64,000 nucleotides of DNA from the NCBI GenBank assembly GCA_030180135.1, contig CM058233.1:108417994-108481993 (forward strand). The letters are read 5' to 3'. This DNA comes from Orychophragmus violaceus (Eukaryota; Streptophyta; Magnoliopsida; Brassicales; Brassicaceae). The notes beneath the pieces were generated by a model. That model saw nothing but the letters and a program-made list of their open reading frames with translations, had not been told where the DNA came from and did not search any database. A program made the position numbers and the translations under genes. Below, piece by piece: positions 22,474-33,105 of the stretch; within the stretch, counting starts at the first letter, position 1; the number at the start of each line of letters is the position of its first letter.

Positions 22474-23355
22474 TCAAGCAACAGAACATTCCCTTGCAAA
22501 GTGACCTCCTTCACCGCACTTGTAGCACTTGCCGCTACCTCCACCACCGTTTCTACCGCCTCCACCGCTTCCTCTACGGTCACAATCACGAGCTAAGTGA
22601 CCAGTACCACCACACTCGTAACAAGCACCAGACTGTCTCTTAGTCGCACAATCTCTAGCCATGTGACCAACTCCACCACAAGTATAGCAAGCTCCACCTC
22701 CGCTTCCACGGTCACCGCCGCTGCTGACGTTTCCACTCAACTTCTGAACGCAATCCCTGGCGAAGTGACCAGTATCACCACAAGTGTAACAACCTGCTCC
22801 TCCAGCTCCTCCACGTTCACCACCACTTGTTTTCTGAACGCAATCTCTAGCCAGGTGACCAGTATCACCGCAAGTGTAACAAGCTGCTCCACCGGCTCCT
22901 CCACGTTCACCGCCACTTGATTTCTGAACGCAATCCCTAGCCAAGTGACCAGTGTCACCACAAGTATAACAAGCTGCTCCTCCAGAGCTACGGTCACCAC
23001 GGTCGGCGCCGCCATCACGGCAATCTTTTGCAAGATGACCAGCCTCGCCGCAATTGTAACAACCACCTCGTCTAGCACCGTTACCGCGAGAGCTAGTCTC
23101 CTTCTTATTAAGAGGAGCACCACCGGGAGCAGTGACATCAACGGCTTTAGTCTTCCCGTCGTTTCCCTGTGTGATGGAGAATTCAACCGAATCACCGATA
23201 GTTAGACTCCGGAAACCTTCGGAAAGGATGGAGGATTGATGGACGAAAAGCTCATCGCCGCCCTCGTCGGGGGTGATGAAACCATATCCTTTGGAATTGT
23301 TGAACCAATTCACCTTCCCGGTAGATTTCGCCGCCGATTGATCCTCTAACGCCAT
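22474..23355 (-). CDS. CSP1: Cold-shock-domain protein with seven CCHC zinc knuckles (CSP1-like)
   Basis: This is an RNA chaperone that melts RNA secondary structure and aids translation and growth in the cold. One exon encodes 293 residues. The N-terminal cold-shock domain (about residues 10-76) has GKVNWFNNSKGYGFITPD (RNP1, KGYGFI) and DELFVHQSSI (RNP2). Seven CX2CX4HX4C knuckles follow, at about residues 99, 129, 159, 189, 223, 245 and 277, separated by Gly/Arg/Ser-rich linkers. The count of seven and the position match At4g36020 (AtCSP1/CSDP1) rather than CSP2 and CSP4, which have two. Knuckles 2-4 lie in near-identical 30-residue units. The gene is intronless; minus-strand TATA-like sites lie near 23421-23443. 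Long open frames in other phases and on the plus strand are shadows of this biased composition. Confidence 0.96.
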   Translation of the reverse strand: MALEDQSAAKSTGKVNWFNNSKGYGFITPDEGGDELFVHQSSILSEGFRSLTIGDSVEFSITQGNDGKTKAVDVTAPGGAPLNKKETSSRGNGARRGGCYNCGEAGHLAKDCRDGGADRGDRSSGGAACYTCGDTGHLARDCVQKSSGGERGGAGGAACYTCGDTGHLARDCVQKTSGGERGGAGGAGCYTCGDTGHFARDCVQKLSGNVSSGGDRGSGGGACYTCGGVGHMARDCATKRQSGACYECGGTGHLARDCDRRGSGGGGRNGGGGSGKCYKCGEGGHFARECSVA

Positions 23356-23945
23356 CGAATTGAAGCAGAGATCGAGAAATTGAGTGATTAGGGTTTGTGG
23401 ATGATAAATTCGTCGGCGTGTTTATAGTATGTATATATATAGAGTGGATTAAATCTTTGAATCTAATCAAACCCTAATTTGACTCGATAGGAAAGAGATA
23501 CAGGCCACTTTACTTTCTCCTCTATCGGCGTCAGTTATTAGGTGTGCACGCGTCCACCTTTAGCTTTTTAATTGCGTTTTAAACTAAACTATCGCAATAT
23601 TGATCATTTGACAAGATTTGGGCCCTTACGTGAAATATATATAGGCCATATGGTCCACGAATTTTGCTAAGATGTACCTATTAAAGATTTGGCTTCATTC
23701 GGCCCATGGACTTTAAAATTTGTTTAAAAAGATTTCACAAATATAAGTGTTATTTTTAATTCTGTTTTTTTTACATATAGTATTTTATAAAAAAAAGTTC
23801 AACAAAAAAATACATACAAATAATTCCAAAAAAAAAAAAAATATATGATATTGGACAATAATCGATATTATAAACGGTTAGCGAATACAATTACTCTTCA
23901 GAATACATAATTAATTTTTTTCTGCTGTGTTTTCAAAATGTATGA

Positions 23946-23997
<52 letters not shown>

Positions 23998-24561
23998 ATA
24001 ATTATATATAATATTTTTGATATTGTAACCAAATAATATATTTTGTTGATTAATAAAATTTGATTTGGTCGCAAAAATAAAATAAAATAAAATAAATATT
24101 GTTTTAGATTTTTAATATAATTTTGATATAAATTAGATATTTTACTTTTAATATAAATCAATAAGAATATTAAAAATTAAATTAATTGTTAAGAATATAA
24201 TAAAATTTATAAAAAATAAATTTATAAATTTATATGAAAATGTCAAAATGATATTTATTGTAAAACAGATGAGTAACATTTTACTATAAAATTGACATTG
24301 TAATACAGAAAAATCACTGGTTAAATCTTAATCAAAATAATGTATTTCACAATTACAAGGTGTGTTTTCATTGCCAAGCCAATAAACAAATTATAAAAAA
24401 AAATTATGCTATAACTTTTTGACAATCCAATAATGGAGGTAAAAGAAAAAGAAAAATAGTCATGTACAGAATAATATTTGAATAAAATGTGAAAATCAAA
24501 TCTTACTACAGTACATTCTAATCAGATCCAGAAACGAAGCTTCTTCGTTCAGTGGAATCAA
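23356..24561. other. Promoter of the zinc-knuckle gene and AT-rich intergenic DNA
   Basis: The 5' part holds the leader and TATA-like sites of the zinc-knuckle gene. A perfect (AT)n microsatellite spans about 23949-23994. The rest (24000-24450) is over 80 percent A/T by eye, with no gene. The final about 100 bases are the 3' UTR of ARO3. Confidence 0.6.
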
Positions 24562-26535
24562 TCATACATGAAATCCTCTGGATCCTCTTGATTGATAAAG
24601 CTCGAGTCTGCTCTTAGCTTCATACAACAAAGCTTCCATATCTTCTTCCTCCGTCACATTCCCTTGCTTCGAAGCCCACTCCAACACCGTCAGTACTTCA
24701 TCCTTCGCCAGTTGCTCACTGTCAGGCACATTCATCGCCACATAGCTCAGCAAAACCAACGCCGGAATCTGAGCTCCGTTCTCTCCGAAGTAAGCTAACT
24801 GCACAAGAAGCTTCGATCCTCCAGCCTCGATTATCGTCCTCGAATGATCTTTCCCTAGGAAATTATCCTCCGTCGCGAATTTCGCTAACGCGATCGCTAC
24901 CTCCGCCGCTAAATCTGGTTCTCCGTCGTCGAGTAGTTTAACCAGCGGAATAATCATATGAGTCTCTGCTGATTTGAAGGTTCGAGCTAGGTTTCCGATT
25001 GATCTAACGCAAGGGATGAGTAAATCGGATCCGGCGTCGGCGTTTTCCACGATTCGGAATAACTGGTCAACAACCGCTTTGCACGCTGGTGAAGTGCGTC
25101 TGAACGCGGATCTTCTCAGATCTGAATTTTCCTCCGCTACGGCTGTGATTTCCATTATAGCCATAGCTGTATTGTATTTCGTCTCTGCGTCTCCGTTCTC
25201 TAGTAGAACCGCAAAGCAGAGCAAAGCTCGTGACTCGGTGATGACTCGGCAGATCGTTGCGTTTCCTACAGCGAGTTTCCATAACGCTCTCGCCGCCATT
25301 GCTTTCATGTAGGTTTTCGTCACCGGATCTTCAAGCTCCCTCCCTCTCGTCACCGACGCGTTTCGTGATTGATGCGCTGTGTTATAAGGCTTGCTGTGGG
25401 AATTCAAGCTATAGCTCTTTTCCGGCTGCTTTGCCGGCGGTTTCTCGTCTTCGTCGAGTCCAGATCCCGATCCCGATCCAGCTGGTTTCATCGCCATTGT
25501 AGTCGCAATGATGCTATGCATCTGATTCGGCATTCCAATCTCATTATCTTCCTCCTCGTGCAACGCCGGTAAACTCTCTTTAATACTACTGATTTTACTC
25601 GCCATCACGACGGCGTGATGCATCGATGTGGCTCTACCCGCAACAACCGCGTATTTGCTATGTTCTTGAACCGTTTCAAACGCTAAATGGCTCACGAGAA
25701 GCCTGATAACGTTATTTTGCGCGAAGAGCTCTTGACATTTGGAATGATTCCCATCAACAAGCTCTGAAACCGCCCAAGCTACAACCGCTTGAACCCTCAT
25801 AGAACCTTCTTTAAGAATACTAGCAAGTACTGAACAAACACCAGCTTGAATCATCTGGTCCACACTTTCCGGGTCTCGACCCAATAACCCGATTGTCCTC
25901 GCCGCGTTTTCTTGCCCGTCGATTTTTCCTTCTTTCACTAGTTTTAACAAAGGGTTGACTCCACCTTCCTCAACTATCAATTTCACGTATCTATCGTTAT
26001 CTCTAGCTAACGAAGCTAGAGACGCGGCGGCGTCGGATTTATCATCCGGCGAACCGGTCATCAAAACCGCAATTTGCTCCCAAATTAAACATAAGATTGG
26101 TTCATTAGCTGCAATCGGAGGGAGACCTAAGTAACCAAACCCTTCATCGTCGTCGTTACCAGCGGGAGTTGAGACACGGAGGAGCCAAGAGACATCACCG
26201 ACGGAGTTTTCTAACTGAGAAATCATTTTTCGGAATGCTGCGGCGGGGATTATGTTGAAGAGACGCATTATGTAGCCATCGTCACGGCATCTTTGAACCA
26301 TCGTCAATGCTTTCTGGAGAACGTTTTCAGTGTCGTCGATGATACGCCGCGTGGGACGTTCGTAGAGGTCAGAGCTTGCACGCGCAGCTTGACGGAGAAG
26401 AGCGGCGAGCTTCTCTGTTTTGGACTTGATCTCGGCGCATTCTTGCTTGTTGATTGTAGCTTCATCTCCGGCTTTCACCACTTGGTCTGCAAGTTGAATT
26501 GGTCGTGTCAATATCTGCTTAGCTAGATCATCCAT
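24562..26535 (-). CDS. ARO3: Armadillo-repeat-only protein ARO3
   Basis: ARO proteins are plant armadillo proteins that act in tip growth; ARO2-4 act in root hairs and are linked to ROP GTPase polarity. One intronless frame, read from Met at 26535, gives 657 residues beginning MDDLAKQILTRPIQLADQV. An N-terminal helical domain (1-150) is followed by armadillo repeats (for example AAASLASLARDNDRYVKLIVEEGGVNPLLKLV, then ENAARTIGLLGRDPESVDQMIQAG), a low-complexity acidic/Gly-Ser insert (GSGSGLDEDEKPPAK), and further repeats to the end. The frame stays open 39 codons upstream to 26652, but that extension is Gln/Phe-rich and unlike the family, so the internal Met is chosen. The position matches At4g36030. 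Confidence 0.94.
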   Translation of the reverse strand: MDDLAKQILTRPIQLADQVVKAGDEATINKQECAEIKSKTEKLAALLRQAARASSDLYERPTRRIIDDTENVLQKALTMVQRCRDDGYIMRLFNIIPAAAFRKMISQLENSVGDVSWLLRVSTPAGNDDDEGFGYLGLPPIAANEPILCLIWEQIAVLMTGSPDDKSDAAASLASLARDNDRYVKLIVEEGGVNPLLKLVKEGKIDGQENAARTIGLLGRDPESVDQMIQAGVCSVLASILKEGSMRVQAVVAWAVSELVDGNHSKCQELFAQNNVIRLLVSHLAFETVQEHSKYAVVAGRATSMHHAVVMASKISSIKESLPALHEEEDNEIGMPNQMHSIIATTMAMKPAGSGSGSGLDEDEKPPAKQPEKSYSLNSHSKPYNTAHQSRNASVTRGRELEDPVTKTYMKAMAARALWKLAVGNATICRVITESRALLCFAVLLENGDAETKYNTAMAIMEITAVAEENSDLRRSAFRRTSPACKAVVDQLFRIVENADAGSDLLIPCVRSIGNLARTFKSAETHMIIPLVKLLDDGEPDLAAEVAIALAKFATEDNFLGKDHSRTIIEAGGSKLLVQLAYFGENGAQIPALVLLSYVAMNVPDSEQLAKDEVLTVLEWASKQGNVTEEEDMEALLYEAKSRLELYQSRGSRGFHV

Positions 26536-27660
26536 AGTTAAACAAAAAAGCTGGTGTAGATCAATGAAATCAGAAACGGGTTGATCTTGATTTTGGAGAT
26601 AATGAAGAAAGATTATAAATTGGGGTTTGGTTTGGTTTGGTCTCTGAAACACGGTTTCGTCATTTCTATGTATTTCTTACAGAACACGCCGGTCGTCGCC
26701 GGCTTTCGTTATCGGAGTATATTACTTTTGTCTATTTACCAAGTCGTCGTAGCCCTTTCTCTGTTTTTATATTTATAAATTATTGAGCATATTCTATACA
26801 TATATTATATTTTATCTGAAATCATATCCGATTTTGTACCATATTTTTAAGATGGCAAAGAAAACATAGGCAACTCAATTTTAATTGTTGAATTGTGATT
26901 TGCCCAAATTTAATATGTATACGGTGTTGAAGTTTTATGACACAAAAATTGAAATGATAACAATTTATTATGAACTTTTCTGAATACTCTCAAGCTTTCA
27001 TGAAATTATTATATGGTTTAAAGATGTGACTGGATAAGTTATATTGGGCCCCGAGAGACATTGCATTTATTTGGTTAAAGCTAGCTGGGTTTTTTCTACA
27101 AGTCGTGTGTGGCGACATCTAATGATAAAACCAACCATATTTATGTCTGGGCCATGTTCCATGTTTATATTTTGAGATTCTAAAAGGATAATTACAGAAT
27201 ATTCTAATAAAATTATGTATAACATTGATTGGATTTTTTTCCTTCATAAAACTACTATCTAGTTCTAGGCTTTGAGTTATTGACAAGAAAAGCTTCACTA
27301 CTTCACCAAACTAGTTGTGCCAATAAGATATGAATATTTTAAAGATTCATGTTGAAAATAATTGATTAAATTTGGTTAAAATGTTGTATGATCTGGGAAT
27401 TAGCCAATATTCTCAGCAGAATTAGATATATTTATCTTTGTAAGACATATTTTTGAAGAAATTTGTGTATGGAATATTCCATTCTTCTGCATAAATTAAA
27501 CAGTTTCTATAAAAGTTTTAAAAACGAAATTTTCATTAGATAAGATATATTTAACGAAATAAAAAGTATAAAACTAGTTTTTGAGAAAAAAATGTATACT
27601 TCACCAAATTTCGTTAATTTGATTGGACAAAGTTTTATGAAATTATTGTTCTTATCACTT
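26536..27660. other. ARO3 upstream region and AT-rich intergenic DNA
   Basis: The first about 250 bases are ARO3 leader and promoter. The rest is AT-rich with no gene or bounded transposon. GTTCTTATCACTT at 27648-27660 is the left copy of the retroposon target duplication. Confidence 0.55.
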
Positions 27661-29345
27661 TTTTTTTTTTTTGACATCAAATCTCCATTTTATTAAGGAT
27701 TCGGTGTTCGACTCTCTTCAAGGGAGAGCCAATCGGAAACCGATGAACTTACATGAAAAAATAAAAGACCGCGTTGTAACACCCGTCCCTTCGATCCAAA
27801 GTCAACGACTCTTTGACTCCACGAGTCATAGTCCACAAACGTGAACCAAGTCATAAACTAAGGACCAACACGTAAATAACTGAAAAGGTTTTACTTTATT
27901 GAAACGAAAAGCCGAGTCTTACAAGAAAACCGAACCAACTGAAATAGCTTAAACGCAAAACGGAAGAAAACGCATAAGTCTTAGAAAAACGAAAGAACGA
28001 AAAAGAAAAGAAGAATCCCGCTTCCCAAAACGTAACACCACACCGTCCGTCTACCCCTGCAACGCTCCAGGGTTACCTGCAAAACAATCAACGAGGGAGG
28101 CCTGAGTAATTGGTTCAACACCAATACCCAGTGAGGGCGGATTCTAGGAATACCGCTATCTCTACTTTAAACTAGCACAACATCAAGAAAAGAGTCCAAG
28201 GTTAATAACACCTTGCACCCACGCCCGAAGGCACAAACAACACTACGCCCACTCGTGCATACGAGCTCCAAGCTCACACTCATGAACACCTACGGCTCCA
28301 AGCCCCACACATTGCGTCCAACGCACGGTACGTCCAACGCACCACCACGGGAGGGCTCGTCAGGACCCTCCTCCGACGATCAAGGACGTCCAACGCCCTA
28401 CACACAATCTCCTAAACCGTTCTACCACACAAGCCTTCACACACAAACAACATTTTCGGTTCAAATGATAACCTATTATCTAGGTGTTGTTTTCGGTTTA
28501 AGCGATAACCTATTTCTAGGTGCCTTTCAATCACATCAACGCAAATCATCAGCTAGATCTACACTACCTAGGAAAGGTACTATTAAACAGGGATTCGTGT
28601 CCCAACATTGCAGTAGGATAAAGAAAGAGATCACGTTCGGTCCTCACCTTAGTCTAGATCTGACGAACGGGAAGTAGATCTGGGATTCCTGCACACAGAT
28701 CTAGGTTTAGAAGACAGATCTAGAGAAAAGAAGAACAGATCTAACGTTTTGTCCAACAGATCTGGACAAACGACGAAGATACGGTTCAGATCTACCACTT
28801 CTATCCATCAGAAGCATAGATCTGGAGCAGATCTGAGCGAGAGAGAGACGAAATGGAAGATACGGTTCAGATCTACGACTTCTACGGATCAGATCTGATC
28901 TAGAAGCATAGATCTGAAACAGATCTGGGGTTTAGAAGAGGAAAACGGAGTAGATCTGAGATCTGGAGATTCTCACCTTAAGAACAGAAGCGAATCAGGA
29001 AATTCCGGCGAAGATTCCGGCGAAGGAAGGCGGCTCCGGGCGGTGGCTGGCCGGAGGTCCGGCGACGGCGCGGTGGTCCGGCGGTGGTCGGTGGTCTCCG
29101 GTCGGCGGTGGTCGGTGGCTGGGGTTGGTCGCTTGGCTAGCTCCGGTCACGAGCAGGGCTTCGCTGTTTTGGCTTTCTGTGACAAATGAGGGAGGCTACA
29201 CCTCTTTTTATAGGAGAAATCCCTAGGGTTTCCAGAGTTAACGGGTTGGGCCTTGGGCTTTTGGCTCATTTTCCCTTTTCCTTTGGGCTCAAGTAAAGGG
29301 CCAGGGATTGGGCCCTTACACGCGTGCTCTTGCTTTTTTAGCAAG
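27661..29345 (-). mobile_element. Short retroposon, split by a solo LTR
   Basis: The left end is a T run (tail on the minus strand). The same 13-base word, GTTCTTATCACTT, flanks it at 27648-27660 and 29346-29358. Without the inserted LTR (27775-29320) and one 5-base duplication the element is about 134 bp. Its sequence (GACATCAAATCTCCATTTTA, later AACCGATGAACTTACATG) recurs at 32901-33105. It is probably a 5'-truncated LINE or SINE copy. Confidence 0.82.
27775..29320 (-). mobile_element. Solo LTR, 1,546 bp, target duplication CGCGT
   Basis: The element starts TGTAACACCCG and ends GGGCCCTTACA (TG..CA), with CGCGT immediately outside both ends (27770-27774 and 29321-29325). There is one LTR only, with no internal coding region, so it is a solo LTR left by LTR-LTR recombination. 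A CTATAAAAAG box on the minus strand (29206-29215) suggests transcription toward lower coordinates. It contains a cluster of 16 AGATCT sites (28555-28970). The chance open frames inside it match no known protein. Confidence 0.9.
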
Positions 29346-30550
29346 GTTCTTATCACTTCTTTTTAGTAGTATTATAAAACACACGTGAATACGTGATCTA
29401 TAATTATTTAGACACACATGCAAGCAAATAAAGAGGGAAAACGAAACTGTTTGTCCCAAAGGAAAAAAGAGTGAGAGTGTTCTGCGCGGGTTTTGCCTAG
29501 CTTGTTCGGTATATGTTTATTCATATAAAAATGAATATATGTTTATTCATATAAAAGTGAATAGATTGATTCATGTATTCCTCGAAAACGAATACATCGT
29601 GGTTACAATGAATCTAAACATATAACACACTAGAGCACGTCTTTCAGGTAAACGTCGAAAACATTTATACATAAAAACGCTGAATCAAATTTTATCAGAT
29701 AGCCACAAACATAAGAGGAAGAAGAGACACTAGTTTGGGGATTTTTTTTTGTCTCCTTTTGCATTTATTTGGGGTAAAATAACCTTTTATTAAAAATTAA
29801 TTTTAATGTTTCCAAAATACATTATCATTGTGGCGTAAAAAAATAGATGCCCTTATAAAAGCTATGGAAAAATTCTCGAATTTCATCGACGATTGAATTG
29901 TTAAATAAGTACTGAAATACCCGAGATTAGAACAATAATAAATGCACAATTTTCATCTCTAGAATAGCTATAAATGCGATTAAACCTAATGGGGAGCACA
30001 AAGAAACAAGAAATCTCGTGAAGAAAGTTAGGAGACTACTAGAATCCAAGAACTCCCGATAAATAAGAACAAGAATTTCATATAGAGGTAATGTGACAAA
30101 ATAAAAAGCAAGATGTCAACATTCTCATAAAAATCAATGTAACGAGATCATCAACTAAAAACAAGTATAACATTTTCATAAAGAGGTAAATGAAATGAAG
30201 AAAATTTAAACCTAACTAGAGTGAATCTTTTGCATTTTATTTGTAAGAAATGAAAAAATGACACACTATCCTTTAGCTTCTAGAAGGATATTATTATTCA
30301 TTGGATTTTAAATACATAAAAATATGCAATATTATATATTACGTTCCGACAACTTAAGATAAAATACGGCAATAATTTAGATCGGAAGAAGATCTAACCA
30401 CTTAGCAACATGAGTTACTTTCCAGTTTCCACAATCCTGCGGGGCCGTACTTTTGTCGCCTCTAGGCCCCAACAAACCTAAAGATTATTAATTTTATCAA
30501 CAAAAGTCATGCAAATAATTTTCAACTTAAGAAAACTATGCATTGGCTTA
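29346..30550. other. AT-rich intergenic DNA
   Basis: A 26-base near-perfect tandem repeat (TATGTTTATTCATATAAAA twice) lies at about 29512-29563. Otherwise there are only A/T runs; no gene is seen. TTA at 30548-30550 is a MITE target site. Confidence 0.5.
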
Positions 30551-31028
30551 GAGCACATACATCAATTTATTGTACACAGTTTCTAAGAAAAAATATAATA
30601 AAATAATAAAAACTTGCTGATGTGTATTATTGTTGGGGAAGGATCGGTTCTTATATTAGGAGTTTAGAGTATACACTTTTTTTTGGGAAAAGCGTAAAAA
30701 AAAAAAAATCGAAAAAAATAGACGAATGACAGGCTGCCACGTGTCATGAACAGTGTAAGAACCGGTTCTTAAATAAGGATTTTTAGAACCCGGATTCTTA
30801 ACTATTCACGTGGGACCCACGTGAATAGTTAAGAACCCCACCCTTAAGAACCATTGATGTTCATGGTCTTAAGACACCGACTCTTGACTGTTCATGCTTA
30901 CATGGCACGTATTGATTGGTTGTTTTTTTTTAATTTTTTTTTGCTACATCTGTAAAAAAAAAATTAAAAAATAATAATTTTTTTTTTAAAAAAAACCCCC
31001 ATTGAGAGTTTCATTGATGTACATGCTC
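30551..31028. mobile_element. TTA-flanked MITE interrupted by a second MITE
   Basis: The termini are GAGCACATACATCAA and TTGATGTACATGCTC, with TTA at 30548-30550 and 31029-31031. The inner element (30667-30868) interrupts it; deleting that plus one TTA rejoins a continuous sequence. Confidence 0.8.
30667..30868. mobile_element. Inner nested MITE, 202 bp
   Basis: It is flanked by TTA (30664-30666 and 30869-30871), begins GAGTATACAC and ends TTGATGTTCATGGTC. It is the reverse-oriented relative of the element at 19815-20020, sharing TAGACGAATGACAGGCTG and GTAAGAACCGGTTCTTA. It also has an inner palindrome around 30801-30834 (CACGTGGGACCCACGTG centre). Confidence 0.82.
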
Positions 31029-31145
31029 TTAAGTCCCTATAATGCTTCCAAGTTCCATCTAACCATGTTATATTGTCTATGGCTCAATCAGTCTTATTAT
31101 TCTTCATGGAACAGTGGTTCAAGAGATTATAGTTTGAGAATATTA

Positions 31146-31404
31146 GAGCATGCACATCGATGATACTGTGGTGAATTTCTTAAAAATATTATTTTATTAT
31201 TATTATTTTTTTTTTTTACATATGCCAAAAAAAAACGACGAATCAGGTGCTGACACGTGCCAGCTGCAGTGCAAGAAACGGTCCTTAGATAAGGATTTTA
31301 GGAGACGGTTTGTTAAAAAAATTGTGGACCCCATGTAAAACCCACATTATTTTAATAATTTTTTTGTTAAGAGACTCCCCTAAGATACTTGGATGGGGGT
31401 GCTC
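31146..31404. mobile_element. Further MITE of the GAGCAT family
   Basis: It begins GAGCATGCACATCGATG after TTA (31143-31145), ends GGATGGGGGTGCTC, and carries the shared TTAGATAAGGATTTTAGGAG and CCTAAGATACTTGGAT words. The right TTA copy has decayed to AGA. Confidence 0.72.
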
Positions 31405-31469
31405 AGAATGATAATTGCACCAATTAACGTATCCCAATTTTTATTTTTATGTGATCACTCAAAGTTTTA

Positions 31470-31619
31470 GGTTGTGATTTGTAAGTGGAATGGCAGAAAA
31501 ACGTAATTCTGCAAGTATTTTATTAATCAAAAAAAATTGCGGAATGAAAAATAAAACGCAAAAGCTCAATTACGTTTAAACGCGATTCCGTCATTTCACA
31601 TGTTATTAATCAAAATCTT
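31470..31619. mobile_element. Short diverged relative of the GCGGAATGG element
   Basis: The stretch shares GGAATGGC, TTGCGGAATG, AAACGC and CGCGATTCCG words with 31951-32288, in the same order between GATTTGTAAG and TTATTAATC ends. It looks like an older, shorter copy. Confidence 0.5.
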
Positions 31620-31950
31620 ATACCCTTAATGTTATTAAAATTATATGTTTTATAAGTAATGAGTTTGAATCTTATTAGAGGTGGCATTTTAAAAAAAATA
31701 TGATCTAGGTATGATATTTGATTAGCCGACACTGACTATTGTAGTGATATGAACACAGAACTATCTATGCCCTTTTCATTCTTTCGATAAAATCAGTTCC
31801 AGCCTCTGCCTCCACATTTATTAACTCAAAATCTATCAACTTAGAACTTGAAAGAACTCTAAAAGTGATGGCTATCTTTGTTTCACATTGAGATAAATAA
31901 AATCTACTTTCAGTAGCCATGTTCACGTGCTGTAGAATATCAGTCACTTT

Positions 31951-32288
31951 GGCCTTGATTGGTAACCTGCGGAATGGCGGAATCGCGTTTAAAAACGCCA
32001 TTCCGCAAGAATTTTACCAATCAAAAAAATTTGCGGAATAGGAAAAAAAAAGCGAAAACGCAAAGTCTGCGTTTTCGCTTAAAAAAATACAAAGAAAAAT
32101 TCATTAAGTGGAAAAGTGAACTATATGTAGATTATTTGTGGAATCTTAATATTCCGCCATTCCGCAAAACTCATCCAATCACACAAAACTTATTCTACAA
32201 TTTTTTTTTCAGCAAATTTTAAATTATTTCCGCAGCTTTATTTTATTTCCACCATTCCGCGATTCCACGAGTGTTACCAATCGAAGCC
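31951..32288. mobile_element. MITE with 16-bp terminal inverted repeats and internal hairpin
   Basis: The termini are GGCCTTGATTGGTAAC and GTTACCAATCGAAGCC, with subterminal GCGGAATGG repeats in both orientations. A perfect 13-bp stem with a 5-base loop lies at 32050-32080. No clear target duplication was found. The class is uncertain (possibly hAT-like). Confidence 0.75.
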
Positions 32289-32543
32289 TTTGTGGGCCAG
32301 AAGACATAATCACGTATGGATGTATCCTAATTATTATGTTTTTGTCATCTGGATGCTTTCTATCAATCGTCCAGATTCCTAATTTCGATTCAGAGAATCG
32401 AGACCAACCCAAGTTCATAGAATACAAAGACAAACGAAAACTTTTAATATGAACTTGAACAATCAAATGCAGTTAATTTACATTTAATCTGCATAATAGG
32501 GTGATCTGTTCTTTTTACCATTCACATGTTAAAAGCAGAACAC

Positions 32544-32610
<67 letters not shown>
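32544..32610. repeat. (ATA)n microsatellite
   Basis: About 22 uninterrupted AAT/ATA units. Confidence 0.97.
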
Positions 32611-32613
<3 letters not shown>

Positions 32614-32900
32614 TATAAGATCTGCATGCAGTTAAATCTGCATATTAAAATCACTATAAAAATGAACCGCTCAAAAATAGCTATTCCACCCGAATTTGCA
32701 ATACAAATCTAAATTTTATTTTTTTTTTATTTTTTTTTAATAAAATATAATTATTGTCCGCATATTTATATGTTAACACCATTCAAAACCAAAATGAAAC
32801 CGCTCCAAACATATTCATATTAGTTGGATTTGTTTTTTCTTTTGTTTTATTTTGATATTGTGCACTGAAAACATGTCTATTTGAACCTAAGCAAATCATA
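32611..32900. other. AT-rich intergenic DNA
   Basis: Nothing is recognised here except that about 32866-32902 resembles about 33229-33268 (GAAAACATGT, then ATTTGAAC and CAAATCATAAT). Confidence 0.5.
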
Positions 32901-33105
32901 ATTTTTTTTTACATCAAATCTCTATTTTATTAAGAATTCGGGGTTCGATTCTCTTTAAACGAGAATCCATTAGAAACCGATGAGCTTAATTAAGAATTCG
33001 GGATTCGATTCTCTTTAAGTAAGAATCCGTTAGAAATCGATGAACTTACATGAAAAAATAAAAAACCACGTACCCTAGCTTTTTTAACAAGACTATCTGT
33101 ACATG
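32901..33105 (-). repeat. Second copy of the poly-T retroposon, internally duplicated
   Basis: A T run is followed by ACATCAAATCTCTATTTTA, then two successive copies of an about 64-bp unit (AAGAATTCGGG-TTCGATTCTC and AACCGATGA), then AACTTACATGAAAAAATAAA, matching 27661-27770 and, beyond it, 29321-29345. Confidence 0.75.

Noticed and set aside
22597..23205. Several long open frames antisense to, or in other phases of, the zinc-knuckle gene
   Set aside because: They are produced by the repetitive Gly/Cys/Asp codon pattern; their Thr/Ser/Val-rich translations match no family.
15847..24000. Tandem AT arrays (15851-15894, 23949-23994) as a possible CRISPR or satellite
   Set aside because: They are simple dinucleotide microsatellites without spacers; CRISPR is not expected in plant nuclear DNA.
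26536..26652. 39-codon N-terminal extension of ARO3
   Set aside because: The extension is in frame but Gln/Phe/Leu-rich and unlike the family; MDDLAKQILTRPIQLADQV is the expected N-terminus.
28213..28677. 154-residue open frame (+) inside the solo LTR
   Set aside because: Low-complexity His/Pro/Thr-rich translation, bounded by LTR sequence, with no gag or pol motif; a chance frame in non-coding LTR.
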